Source of the DNA: JAEUPI01 sp963814435
Lineage (GTDB): Bacteria > Pseudomonadota > Gammaproteobacteria > Burkholderiales > Burkholderiaceae_C
Assembly: GCA_963814435.1 (NCBI GenBank)
Contig: CAWFCV010000025.1
Location: 186,001-250,000, forward strand
DNA: 64,000 nucleotides
Reading direction: 5' to 3'
This document shows positions 44,155 through 53,625 of the stretch, piece after piece. The translations under genes and the position numbers were made by a program. How positions within the stretch are numbered: the first letter of the stretch is position 1; every line of letters starts with the position of its first letter. The notes under the pieces were generated by a model. The model had not been told where the DNA came from and did not search any database. It saw only the letters and a program-made list of their open reading frames with translations.

Positions 44155-44955
44155 ATGAGTGACGAAAACTTGATTGTCGAGCGCGACGATGGCGTAGTCA
44201 GCGTCCGTCTGAATCGGCTGGGCCAGCGCAACGCGCTCAGCAGCGCACTGATGCGCGAGCTGACTGCCTTCGCGCGCGACGCCCGGCGCCGCAGCGATGT
44301 GCGAGCCGTGGTCCTCAGCGGCGGCGGCGCGGTGTTCAGTGCCGGCTACGACTTGACCGAATCGGCCGCGCACATGGCCGAGCCGCAGCCACCCACGCTG
44401 TTGCAGCAACGCGAGCAGCTCGCGCTCGGCCCCGACCTGTGCCAGGCCTGGGAGGAGATCGAGGCGATCACGATCGCCGCGATCGAGGGCCCTTGCCTCG
44501 GCGGTGCCTGCGCGCTGGCGCTGGCCTGCGACTTTCGCATCGCGGCATCGAACGCGAGCATCCGGCTGCCCGAGGTGCCGCTGGGCATGAACATGAGCTG
44601 GCAGTCGCTGCCGCGGCTGACCGCGCTGCTCGGCCCTGCACGTGCCAAGCGCTTCACGATCTTTGGCGAGGCGCCGGATGCGTCCACGCTGCTGCAGTGG
44701 GGCCTCGTCGACGAGGTGGTCGAACCCGGTGCAGCCGAAGCCGCGGCGCGCGCCTGGGCCGAGCGGGTGCGCCAGCTGCCGCCGCTGCCGGTGCGCATGA
44801 CCAAGGAGGCGATCAACGCCGCTGCAATGCCGCTGCGGCTGGCCACCAGCGTGATGGACCGCGACCAGTTCCTGCTCACCACCCAGACCGAAGACCTGCA
44901 GGAAGGCGTGCGCGCCTTCTTCGAGAAACGTCCGCCGCGCTTCACCGGGCGCTGA
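44155..44955 (+). CDS. Enoyl-CoA hydratase/isomerase family protein
   Basis: A 266-residue crotonase-fold protein with LNRLGQRNALSSALM, the oxyanion-forming GGGAVFSAGYDL and IEGPCLGGACALALACD. The late ALPEVPLG-like stretch reads RLPEVPLGMNMSW, with the glutamate at the usual catalytic position. It would hydrate or isomerise an acyl-CoA double bond. No other fatty-acid or aromatic acyl-CoA genes are adjacent, so the substrate is open. It is divergent from the fusion gene and converges with the cupin gene; a hairpin lies between the stops. Confidence 0.9.
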   Translation: MSDENLIVERDDGVVSVRLNRLGQRNALSSALMRELTAFARDARRRSDVRAVVLSGGGAVFSAGYDLTESAAHMAEPQPPTLLQQREQLALGPDLCQAWEEIEAITIAAIEGPCLGGACALALACDFRIAASNASIRLPEVPLGMNMSWQSLPRLTALLGPARAKRFTIFGEAPDASTLLQWGLVDEVVEPGAAEAAARAWAERVRQLPPLPVRMTKEAINAAAMPLRLATSVMDRDQFLLTTQTEDLQEGVRAFFEKRPPRFTGR

Positions 44956-44958
44956 GTA

Positions 44959-44975
44959 GCGCCCGCCCTGGGCGC
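44959..44975. terminator. Possible bidirectional hairpin between convergent genes
   Basis: GCGCCC (44959-44964), loop GCCCT and GGGCGC (44970-44975) form a 6-bp G+C stem between the stops of the enoyl-CoA hydratase and cupin genes. There is no T-tract on either side, so it is at best a weak intrinsic terminator. Position between convergent stops is the main argument. Confidence 0.35.
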
Positions 44976-45000
44976 GACGCTGGCCAGTCTTCGGGCGCCA

Positions 45001-45393
45001 TCACGACCGGTACGGCACGACGTTGTCCTGCTCGGCCGGATCGTTGCGCGCGACGATCGCGCGCGCTGGCTCGGTCGCACTGAGGTTGATCGCCTCGTGC
45101 GGCACGCCGGCCGGAATGAACAGGAAGTCGCCTGCTTCGGACACCACCGACTGCGCCAGCCCCTCGCCGTAACGCGTCTCGACGCGGCCCTGCAGCAGGT
45201 AAATCGAGGTCTCGTAGCCGCGGTGCGTATGCGGCTCCGAGCGCGCGCCGGGCGCAATGACCACCAGGTGCATCGACAGCCCTTGCGCACCGACCGTCTC
45301 GCCCGACACGCCGACGAAGTAGGGCAATCGTTGCAGCGTCTGCACTTGCCGATCGGGCCGGATCGCCCGGACTGTGGGTGACGATGGGGACAT
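45001..45393 (-). CDS. Small cupin-domain protein
   Basis: The 130-residue protein has both cupin motifs: PGARSEPHTHRGYETSIYLL (motif 1, with two His and a Glu) and GDFLFIPAGVPHEAINLS (motif 2, with the third His). One cupin barrel fills the protein, which begins at ATG 45393 with MSPSSPTVRAI. Such single-domain cupins are metal-binding sensors or small-molecule isomerases and dioxygenases; the sequence does not decide. It is divergent from the hydrogenase maturation operon. The 220-base gap to hoxV shows no clear sigma-54 promoter. Confidence 0.88.
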   Translation of the reverse strand: MSPSSPTVRAIRPDRQVQTLQRLPYFVGVSGETVGAQGLSMHLVVIAPGARSEPHTHRGYETSIYLLQGRVETRYGEGLAQSVVSEAGDFLFIPAGVPHEAINLSATEPARAIVARNDPAEQDNVVPYRS

Positions 45394-45613
45394 GCCTGCC
45401 TCGCGCCGGAGTTCACATCGGGTTGATTGTAGAAAGCCGCGAAGCCGAGGTCGCGCGCGGCGTGTCGAACCGATGCCGCAGGCGTGCAGCCGGCTATCAC
45501 GGCTGAGGACGGCGCGTTGCGAAGTGGCCGATCGCTTGGGCGCCCATGGTGTCATCCACTGCGGCATCGCTCGGCGTGCTGTTCGGCCGCCGCCTGCCCG
45601 TGCATGATGGGGC

Positions 45614-46785
45614 ATGAATCCCGTCGACACGCTGACCGGCGCGCTCGAGCTTCGCCCCGGGCCGGCACGTCCCAACATCCGAAGCACCCGTCCGGCGCTC
45701 GTGCGGGCGTTGGTGCAGGGAAAGCCGGCCGCGCAGGTGCCCGAACTGCTGGGTCGGGTGTTTGCGCTGTGCGGCGACGCGCACCGGCTGGTGGCGCGGC
45801 GCGCGATCGCTGCGGCGCAGGGCGACGATGCGGCGCCGACGCTCGACGATCGCAGACAGCTGCAACTCGATACGCTGCGCGAGCAGTTGCGCCGCATCTG
45901 GCTCGACTGGCCCGCCGCGTTGTCCGGCCACGCCCCGGCTGCGCAAGACCTGGTGGCGCTGCGCCGATGCCCGCTGTGGCACCGCGACGCAACGGCCGGC
46001 GACGCGCTGCGCGCGACGCGCGATTGGCTCGCCACCGATGCGCTGGCGATGCCGGCCTCCGACTGGCTGCAGGGCTGGCGTGCCGACCCCCGGGGTGGTT
46101 GTCGCAGTGGTCCGCCCGTGCCGAGACCCTGCCTGCGCGCCTGCTGAACGGCTGCCGCGCGCGCGCCACGCTGCTGGGCGACGCACCGCAGGCGCTGCGT
46201 GTGCATGCCGATGCCGCGTCGCTGCGCGAACTGGCCGATCGGCTCCGTGCCGACCCCGGCTTTGCCGCGGCGCCGACGGCGGGGGCGGGGTGGCACGAGA
46301 CCGGACCGTGGACACGTGCGGCCGACGCCGGCGCCGACCGCCACGCCAACGCCTGGTTGCGCCTGGGCGCGCGCCTGGCCGACGCGGTGGGCCTGGCGCT
46401 GGACGACGACGCGGCTGCTCACCATGGCGCACACTGGCTGCAGCAGGGCGCGCTGATGCTGCGGGCGGGCGAGGGCCTGGCCTGGTGCGAGATGGCGCGA
46501 GGCCTGCTGGTGCACCGCGTGCGGCTCGCCGCGCCGGGCCAGGCCGGTCCGCCACAGGGCTGTGGAGCGGGCACCGAGGCAACGACCCGCATCGCCGAGT
46601 ACGACATCGTCGCGCCGACCGAATGGAATTTCCACGTCGACGGCCCGGTCGCGCAGGCGCTGCAGCGGCTGCCGCCCGACGCCGAGCCGGCGCAGGTGCG
46701 GCTGCTCGCGGCGGCGTTCGACCCCTGCGTCGAGGTGCGCGTCGTCAGCCCTGCCGAGACCCGTCGGGAGCCGCCGCATGCATGA
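45614..46785 (+). CDS. hoxV: Hydrogenase maturation protein HoxV/HupK (one frameshift)
   Basis: A protein distantly resembling a [NiFe]-hydrogenase large subunit, thought to act as a scaffold for cofactor assembly. The N-terminal part has LGRVFALCGDAHRLVARRA, a degenerate version of the large-subunit motif. The C-terminal part has TEWNFHVDGPVAQAL and ends with AAAFDPCVEVRVV, echoing the DPCxxC end of large subunits. A missing C in a C-run near 46092 splits the frame; corrected length is about 390 residues. It begins the maturation operon and overlaps hypA by 8 bases. In Cupriavidus hoxV also directly precedes hypA. Confidence 0.82.
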
Positions 46786-47125
46786 GATGAGCCTTGCCGG
46801 CGGCGTGCTCAAGCTGGTCGAGGCCAGCGCCGAGGCCGAGGGCTTCAAACGCGTGACGCGGCTGTCGCTCGCGGTGGGCACGCTCTCGGGCGTCGAGGTC
46901 GAATCGCTGCGTTTCGCGCTCGGCGCGATCGCGCCGGGCACCTGCCTGGAAGGGGCGGTGATCGAGATCGACGAGCCGCCGGGCCAGGCGGCGTGCATGA
47001 CTTGCGGTGCGTTGACGCTGATCAAGAACCGTGGCGACGCCTGCGGGCACTGTGGTGGCTATCGATTGCAGGCGACCGCGGGCACCGAGCTGCGCGTCGT
47101 CGAGATGCTGGTCGAAGACCTCTGA
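46778..47125 (+). CDS. hypA: Hydrogenase nickel incorporation protein HypA
   Basis: HypA delivers nickel to the [NiFe]-hydrogenase large subunit with HypB. The 115-residue product starts MHEMSLAGGVLKLV, where His2 is the nickel ligand. It carries two Cys pairs for zinc, ACMTCG and ACGHCGG. It is intact. The start lies inside the hoxV coding end, and hypB follows after 17 bases with a GGAGAA ribosome-binding site. Confidence 0.97.
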   Translation: MHEMSLAGGVLKLVEASAEAEGFKRVTRLSLAVGTLSGVEVESLRFALGAIAPGTCLEGAVIEIDEPPGQAACMTCGALTLIKNRGDACGHCGGYRLQATAGTELRVVEMLVEDL

Positions 47126-47142
47126 ACCGAACGGAGAACACC

Positions 47143-48090
47143 ATGTGTGTCGTGTGCGGCTGTGGCCAGGCGGAGACCCGGCCGGCGACGAATGAAGCGG
47201 CGGTCGCCGCGACCGACAGCGTGCGCGTCGACCCGGCCACTGGCGACCTGCACTACGGCGCCGGCGCGGCGCGCGTGTCGGTGCCCGGCATCAGCACGCA
47301 GCGCGCGATCAAGCTCGAGGCCGACGTGCTGGGCGCGAACAATCGCATCGCACAGGCCAATCGCAAGCACTTCGATGCGCACGGCATCCACGCCTACAAC
47401 CTGGTGTCGAGCCCCGGCTCGGGCAAGACCACGCTGCTGTGCGCGACGATCCACGCGCTGCGGCGGCGCGCACCCGAGCTGTCGCTGGCGGTGATCGAGG
47501 GCGACCAGCAGACCTCGAACGACGCCGACCGCATCCGCGCCACCGGCGCCCCGGCGATCCAGGTCAACACCGGCAAGGGCTGCCACCTCGACGCGCAGAT
47601 GGTGGCCGACGCCTTTGAGCGGCTGCCGCTGCACGGCCATGCCCATGGCCACGCGGCGCACGGGCATGCGGCGCCGCAAGGCGCACGGCTGCTGTTCATC
47701 GAGAACGTCGGCAACCTGGTGTGCCCGGCGATGTGGGACCTCGGCGAACGCGCGAAGGTCGCGATCCTCTCGGTCACCGAGGGCGAGGACAAGCCTCTGA
47801 AGTACCCCGACCTGTTTGCCGCCGCGCGGCTGATGGTGATCAACAAGACCGACCTGCTGCCGCACGTGGACTTCGACGTCGCGCGCTGCATCGAGTACGC
47901 CCGGCGCGTCAACCCGGACATCGAGGTGCTGCTGGTGTCGGCGCGCAGCGGCGTGGGCATGGACGCGTGGCTCGACTGGCTGCTCGAGCCGGCGGCGCAG
48001 GCCGCGGAGCATGGGCACGATCATGACCATGACCACGGCCACGACTCACGGCCACGAGCACGCGCCGCTGACGCGCGCCGCATGAGGTGA
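47143..48090 (+). CDS. hypB: Hydrogenase nickel incorporation GTPase HypB
   Basis: A 315-residue GTPase for nickel insertion. It starts MCVVCGCGQ, containing the high-affinity CxxCGC nickel site. The P-loop is SSPGSGKTTLL; NKTD gives guanine specificity and GDQQTSNDADRI is the metal-binding switch region. A mid-protein histidine cluster (HGHAHGHAAHGHA) and a second C-terminal cluster (EHGHDHDHDHGHD) would store nickel; having the latter at the C-terminus is unusual, as His tracts normally follow the N-terminal Cys site. Length otherwise normal. It is intact. Confidence 0.95.
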   Translation: MCVVCGCGQAETRPATNEAAVAATDSVRVDPATGDLHYGAGAARVSVPGISTQRAIKLEADVLGANNRIAQANRKHFDAHGIHAYNLVSSPGSGKTTLLCATIHALRRRAPELSLAVIEGDQQTSNDADRIRATGAPAIQVNTGKGCHLDAQMVADAFERLPLHGHAHGHAAHGHAAPQGARLLFIENVGNLVCPAMWDLGERAKVAILSVTEGEDKPLKYPDLFAAARLMVINKTDLLPHVDFDVARCIEYARRVNPDIEVLLVSARSGVGMDAWLDWLLEPAAQAAEHGHDHDHDHGHDSRPRARAADARRMR

Positions 48091-48094
48091 CGCC

Positions 48095-49243
48095 ATGGAG
48101 CCGCTGCGCATGCAGGCCCTGCCACGCGCCGCGCCGGCGCGCGTGCTGGCCTGCGGCGCGTTCCTGAAGAACACCGCCTGCCTGCTCGACGGCCAGCAGG
48201 TGCACTGGTCGCCACTACACGACGACCTCTCGACTCCCGAGGCCTGCGTGGCGCTCGAAGCCTCGCTCGACGCGCTGGTCGCCGCCGCGCCGGGGCCGGT
48301 CGACGCGGTGGCGCACGATCTTCATCCCGACTTCCACAGCACGCGCATCGCACGGCGCTGGGCCGAGCGGCTGCGGGTGCCGGCGATCGAAGTCCAGCAC
48401 CACCACGCGCATGTCGGCGTCGTTCAGGCCGAGCACGGCTGGCGCGACGACGCGCTGATCGGGCTGGCGCTCGACGGCGTCGGCCTCGGCACCGACGGCA
48501 CGGCCTGGGGCGGCGAGCTGCTGCGCGTGCGCGGCGCGCGTTCGAGCGCGCCGCCCACTGCCGCTGCTCGCGCTGCCCGGCGGTGATGTGGCCGCGCGCG
48601 AGCCGTGGCGCATGGCGGCGGCGGTGCTGCACGCGCTGGGCCGTGGCGACGAGATCGTGTCGCGCTTCGCGCCGGTCGTCGGCGCCCGCCTCGCGGCGGC
48701 GTGCAGGCGATGTTGGCGCGTGGCCTGAACTGCCCGCGCACCAGCAGCGCCGGGCGCTGGTTCGATGCCGCCGCGGGTGCGCTCGGCCTGTCGGTGCGAC
48801 AGCGCGGCGAGGCCGAGGCAGCCATCGCGCTGGAGCAGGCCGCGGCGTCGTGGCTCGCCACGCAGCCTCACCAGCCGTACCAGCTGTCCCGCCGGCCACG
48901 CTGGACCTGCTGCCGCTGCTGGGCAGCCTGTTCGACGAACCCGATGCCGCGACGGGGTGCCGCGCGGTTCCACGTCGGCGCTGGCCGCCGCGCTGGTGGC
49001 CGCCGCCGCCGACGCGGCGCGCGCAGCGCAGACCGAGCAGGTTGCGCTCGGCGGCGGCTGCTTCTTCAACCGCGTGCTGGCGCAGCAGATGACCGATGGC
49101 CTGCGCGTCGCGGGCCTGCGGCCGGTGCTCCCGCAGCACCGAGCTGCGGCGACGCGGGGATGGCGCTGGGCCAGGCCTGGGTGGCGCGTTGCAACTGGCC
49201 GGCCAGCGCCTGCGTGCGTGCGAGCCGGCGGCTGGAGGCCTGA
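48095..49243 (+). CDS. hypF: Short HypF, Kae1-like carbamoyl-transferase half (several frameshifts)
   Basis: HypF makes the CN ligands of the NiFe site from carbamoyl phosphate. This gene encodes only the C-terminal Kae1-like part (about 384 residues). It starts near RVLACGAFLKNTACLLDGQ and includes VQHHHAHVGVV, LALDGVGLGTDGTAWGGEL and GGGCFFNRVLAQQM. The acylphosphatase, zinc-finger and YrdC parts are missing, as in the short HypF1 of Cupriavidus. Missing bases near 48545 and 48565 and more between 48690 and 49140 break the frame. All repair to one protein ending at 49241. hypC begins 3 bases after the stop. Confidence 0.85.
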
Positions 49244-49245
49244 AC

Positions 49246-49464
49246 ATGTGTCTGGCATTCCGGCCCGCGTGGTGCAACGGCTCGACGGCGAGCAGGCCGT
49301 GGTCGAGCTCGGCGGCGTGAAGAAGACGGTGTCGCTGGCGCTGGTGCCCGAGGCCCGGCCCGGCGACTACGTGATCGTCCACGTCGGTCACGCGCTCGGC
49401 CTGGTCGACCGCAGGAGGCCGAGCGACGCTGGCGCTGTTTGCCGAGATCGGTGCGGCGCGATGA
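49246..49464 (+). CDS. hypC: Hydrogenase assembly chaperone HypC (frameshifts)
   Basis: HypC is a small chaperone of the large subunit and partner of HypD. The start reads MCLA, with the essential Cys2; repairing a missing A near 49257 gives MCLAIPARVVQ. The body contains AVVELGGVKKTVSLALV and GDYVIVHVGHALG, typical of HypC. Two more missing bases near 49412 and 49425 lead to the end LALFAEIGAAR, whose stop overlaps hypD (ATGA). Corrected length is about 73 residues. Confidence 0.9.
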
Positions 49465-50691
49465 AATACATCGACGAGTTCCGCAACGGCGACCTGGCGC
49501 GCCACATCGCCGCGCGCATCGCCGCCGAGGTGCAGTCCGCTCGGCGCTACAGCTTCATGGAGTTCTGCGGCGGCCACACGCATGCGATCTCGCGCTACGG
49601 GATCGCCGAGCTGCTGCCGAGGCGGTGCGGATGATCCACGGGCCCGGGTGCCCGGTGTGCGTGCTGCCGATCGGCCGGATCGACCAGGCGATCAGCTCGC
49701 GCTCGGGCGCGGCGCGGTCGTCTGCAGCTACGGCGACACGATGCGCGTGCCGGCGAGCCGGCGGGGGTAAGGCAGGGCTCGGGGGAGGGGGCGAGCAGGG
49801 GGTGTCAGATCACTTGATCAAAAGCCAAGGCCCGCGGCGGCCGACATCCGCATGGTCTATTCGGCCACCGACGCGCTGAAGATCGCGCCCGAGAACCCGG
49901 AGCGCGAGGTCGTGTTCTTCGCGATCGGCTTCGAGACCACGACCCCGCCGACCGCGCTCGTGATCCGCCCCGCCGCGCTCCAGCGGTTGGCCAACTTCAG
50001 CGTGCTCGGCTGCCACGTGCTGACGCCCAGCGCGATCACCCACATCCTGGAGTCGGCCGAGGTGCGGCAGTACGGCACCGTGCCGATCGACGGTTTCATC
50101 GGCCCGGCGCACGTCAGCGTCGTCATCGGTCGGCGCCGTACGAACACTTCGCCGAGGAGTACCGCAAGCCGGTGGTGATCGCCGGCTTCGAGCCGCTGGA
50201 CGTGATGCAGGCGATCCTGATGCTGGTGCGGCAGGTCAACGAGGGTCGCGCCGAAGTCGAGAACGAGTTCACCCGCGCGGTCACGCGCGACGGCAACGCG
50301 GCCGCGCAGGCGGTGGTGTCGCAGGTGTTCGAGCTGCGCGAGCGGTTCGAGTGGCGCGGCCTCGGCGAAGTGCCCTACAGCGCGCTGAAGATCCGCGGCG
50401 ACTTCGCCGCCTACGACGCCGAGCGGCGTTTCGGCCTGGACTATCGCGGCGTGCCCGACCACAAGCAATGCGAGTGCGGTGCCATCCTGCGCGGCGTCAA
50501 GCGGCCCACCGACTGCAAGCTGTTCGGCACCGTCTGCACGCCGGACAACCCGATGGGCTCGTGCATGGTGTCGTCCGAGGGCGCCTGCGCGGCGCATTAC
50601 TCCTACGGGCGATTCCGCGACGTGCCGATCGTTGCCGCAGCGGCAACGGACGACGAAGCCGGACTACATCCGGCCGCTCGATTTCCGGTAG
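49461..50691 (+). CDS. hypD: Hydrogenase maturation iron-sulfur protein HypD (frameshifts and a G-rich insertion)
   Basis: HypD is the [4Fe-4S] scaffold on which Fe(CN)2CO is built with HypC. Motifs: FMEFCGGHTHAI, MIHGPGCPVCVLP, GFETTTPPTAL, GCHVLTPSAI and the late cysteines in DHKQCECGAIL and DCKLFGTVCTP. Missing bases near 49620, 49700, 50140 and 50645 break the frame, and the repaired end is KPDYIRPLDFR. A roughly 50-base G-rich stretch (49770-49820) sits between VPASR and LIKAKA, where other HypDs have only a few residues. Start ATG at 49461 overlaps the hypC stop. Confidence 0.88.
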
Positions 50692-50704
50692 CGGCCGCAT
50701 CGAC

Positions 50705-51703
50705 ATGAACCACGGCGCCGGCGGCCGCGCCGGCGCGCAGCTGATCGACGAGCTGTTCGCGCGCGCGTTCGACAACGAGTGGCTGCGCCAGGGCGACGAT
50801 GGCGCGCTGCTGACATGCCGGCCGATCACCGGCTGGTGATGGCCACCGATGCGCACGTGATCTCGCCGCTGTTCTTTCCCGGCGGCGACATCGGTTGCCT
50901 GGCGGTGCACGGCACCGTCAACGACGTCGCGATGCTCGGCGCGCGGCCGCTGTACCTGGCGGCGAGTTTCATCCTCGAGGAGGGGCTGCCGCTGGCGGAT
51001 CTGAAGCGCATCGTCGAATCGATGGCCGCCGCCGCACGCGAGGCCGGCGTGGCGGTGGTCACCGGCGACACCAAGGTCGTCGAGCAGGGCAAGGGTGATG
51101 GCGTGTTCATCACCACCACCGGCGTCGGCGTGGTGCCGCATCGCCGCCGCATCGGCGGAGCCCAGGCCCGGCCCGGCGACGTGGTGCTGCTGTCGGGCAT
51201 GATCGGCGAGCACGGCGTGGCGGTGCTGTCGCAGCGCGAGTCGCTCGAGTTCGAAACCGCGATCGTCAGCGACACCGCCGCGTTGCACTCGCTGGTGGCG
51301 GCGCTGCTGGCCGCGGTGCCCGACGGCGCGGTGCACACGCTGCGCGACCCCACGCGCGGCGGGCTGGCGACCACGCTCAACGAGATCGCGCGCCAGTCGG
51401 GGGTCGGCATGCTGCTCGACGAGGCGGCGATTCCGCTGCAGCCGCAGGTCGAAGCCGCGTGCGAGCTGCTCGGCCTGGACCCGCTGTACATCGCCAACGA
51501 GGGCAAGCTGGTGGCGGTGGTGGCGAGCGAGGCGGCCGAGGCCGCGCTCGCGGCGCTGCGTGGCCACCCGCTCGGCGCGGCCGCGGCCCGCATCGGCGGT
51601 GGTCCACGACGACCCGCATCGCTTCGTGCAGATGGCCACGCGCCTGGGCGGACAGCGCGTCGTCGACTGGCTGTCGGGCGAGCCGCTGCCCCGCATCTGC
51701 TGA
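50705..51703 (+). CDS. hypE: Hydrogenase maturation protein HypE (two frameshifts)
   Basis: HypE dehydrates the thiocarboxamide on its C-terminal cysteine to the thiocyanate used for CN ligands. The product starts MNHGAGGRAGAQLIDELF. It has the PurM-type ATP motifs (DAHVISPLFFPGGDIG, HGTVNDVAMLGA, VTGDTKVVEQGKGDG) and DPTRGGLATTLNEIA. Repairing a missing G near 50811 and a shift near 51605 yields the required C-terminal PRIC with the terminal cysteine. Length is about 333 residues. It lies between hypD and hypX in one operon. Confidence 0.9.
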
Positions 51704-51740
51704 CACCGTCGCGCAACGCCCGCACGACCTGGCAACCAAC

Positions 51741-53463
51741 ATGAGATCCTGCTGCTCGCCCATGCCTTCAACGGGTTGACGCAGCGCCTGTTCGTCGAGC
51801 TGCGCGCCCTTGGCCACCAGGTCACGGTCGAGCTCGACATCGCCGATGCGGTGACCGAAGAAGCCGTCGCGCGTTTCGACCCCGACGTGGTGTGGCGCCG
51901 TTCCTCAAGCGCCGCATCCCCGAATCGGTGTGGTCGCGCCGCGTCTGCCTCGTCGTGCATCCGGGCCCGCCTGGTGACCGCGGGCCCGCGGCGCTCGACT
52001 GGGCGGTGCTGCACGACGAGCACGACTGGGGCGTACGGTGCTGCAGGCGCAGGCCGAGTTCGACGCCGGCCCGGATGGGCCTGGCGGCCGCTGCGACTGC
52101 GTCGCGACGCCACCAAGGCCTCGCTGTACCGTCAGGAGGTGACGGTCGCCGCGGTGGAGGCGGTGATCGAGGCACTGGAACGCGTCGTGCCCGGCAGCGC
52201 ACACCCGGCCGGCGTGCCGCCACCGGCCGACGCTGCACGCGGCTGGCAGCCGCCGGTGCCGGCCGCCCGCCGCGCGCTCGACTGGCGCTCCCATGGCGTG
52301 AGCGAGCTGTTGCGCGAGTCCGCAGCGCCGACGGCCACCCGGCATCGCGGATCTGTTCGGCGATCCCTGTCGCGTGTTCGACACGCACCCGGCCACGCCG
52401 CTGCGCTGATGCGGGCGCCGGCCGGCGCGCCGGGCAAGGCGGTGGCGCGGCGCGGCCCGCGCTGCCGCGTGCGTGCGGTCGACGCGGTGTGTGGATCGGC
52501 CATGTGCGCCGTGTGACGGCGTCGGCGGCGCGGCGGCGCTGAAGCGGCCGCCACGCGCGCCTTCGCGCGCGAGCCGCGCCGTTGCCCGAGCTCGACGTGC
52601 CGCTGCTGCGCGACGAGCCGAGTGGGACGAGCTGCGCTACCCCGAGTTCGGCCCGGCCGCGCGCGGGTCGGCTGGCTGGACTTCGAGTTCCACAACGGCG
52701 CGATGTCCGAGCGGCAGGCGCGGCGGCTGGTCGACGCACTGCGCGTGGCGCGCAACGCGCGCCACGCGCGTGCTGGTGCTGGCGGGCGGGCGTGACTTCT
52801 TCTGCAACGGCATTCACCTGCACGAGATCGAGGCGGCCGCGCACGCGCCGGGCGACAGCGCGGCCGACGCGTCGTGGCGGCAATATCCAGGCTATCGACG
52901 ATGTGGCGCTCGAAATCCTGCAGTGACCGACCGCCTCACCGTGGCCGCGCTGCGGGCAACGCCGGGGCCGGCGGTTGCTTCCTCGCGCTGGCGGCCGACC
53001 GCGTGTGGGCTCGGACGGCGTGGTGTTGAACCCGCACTACCGCAACATGGGCAACCTGTACGGCAGCGAGTACTGGACCTACCTGCTGCCGCGGCGCGTC
53101 GGTGAAGACGCCGCGCAGGCGGTGATGCGCGAGCGGCTGCCGATGGGCGCCGCGCAGGCGGCTGCGCAGGGGCTGATCGACGAAGCGTTCGGCGGCGACG
53201 TGGCCGGCTTCGAGCGGGCCGTCGCCGCGCGTGCGCTGGCGCTGGCCGCGGCACCCGCATACGAAGCGGCAGTGGCGCTCAAGGCGGCCACACGCGCACG
53301 CGACGAGGCCGCCAAGCCGCTGGCCAGCTACCGCGCCGAGGAGCTCGATCGCCTGCGGCGCAACTTCTACGGCTTCGACCCCAGCTACCACGTCGCGCGG
53401 CACCACTTCGTGCACCGCAAGCCGCACGCGTGGACGCCGCGCCACCTGGCGGTGCACCGATGA
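51741..53463 (+). CDS. hypX: HypX/HoxX, CO-ligand synthesis protein (many frameshifts)
   Basis: HypX makes the active-site CO ligand from a formyl group under aerobic conditions, in organisms with oxygen-tolerant hydrogenases. The N-terminal half is a formyl-tetrahydrofolate-binding transferase domain (LLLAHAFNGLTQRLF, VVHPGPPGDRGPAALDWAV). The C-terminal half is a crotonase-like domain (VLVLAGGRDFFCNGIHLHEI, VLNPHYRNMGNLYGSEYWT). At least eight single-base changes, mostly missing bases, scatter the frame from 51741 to about 53040; the last 140 residues are clean. The start repairs to MRILLLAHAF. Corrected length is roughly 575 residues, as expected. Confidence 0.87.
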
Positions 53464-53579
53464 ACGCGCCCGAGCCATCCTTGTCTGGGCCGCCGCCGGT
53501 CGAACTGCCGCTGGTGCTGGTGGTCGACGACGAGGTGCGCTCGCCGGAGGCGATCCGACGCACGTGGACGAGGGCTTGA
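53460..53579 (+). pseudogene. hoxA: Truncated hoxA, N-terminal fragment of a response regulator
   Basis: An ATG overlapping the hypX stop opens MNAPEPSLSGPPPVELPLV then LVVDDEVRSPEAIRRT. This is the beginning of an NtrC-type receiver domain with the acidic DDE pair. The Cupriavidus order has hoxA directly after hypX, so this is very probably HoxA, the activator of hydrogenase genes. After about 40 residues the similarity stops and the next gene begins at 53626. The phosphorylation aspartate, AAA+ domain and DNA-binding domain are gone. The junction lies between about 53575 and 53625. Confidence 0.75.
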
Positions 53580-53625
53580 CCGGCACGCGCTCGGCTACCA
53601 TGCGCCGCGAATCCCGGAGACGACG

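Noticed and set aside
45394..45613. Sigma-54 promoter before hoxV, as in Cupriavidus hydrogenase operons
   Set aside because: No TGGCAC-N5-TTGC type element could be found by eye in the 220-base gap.
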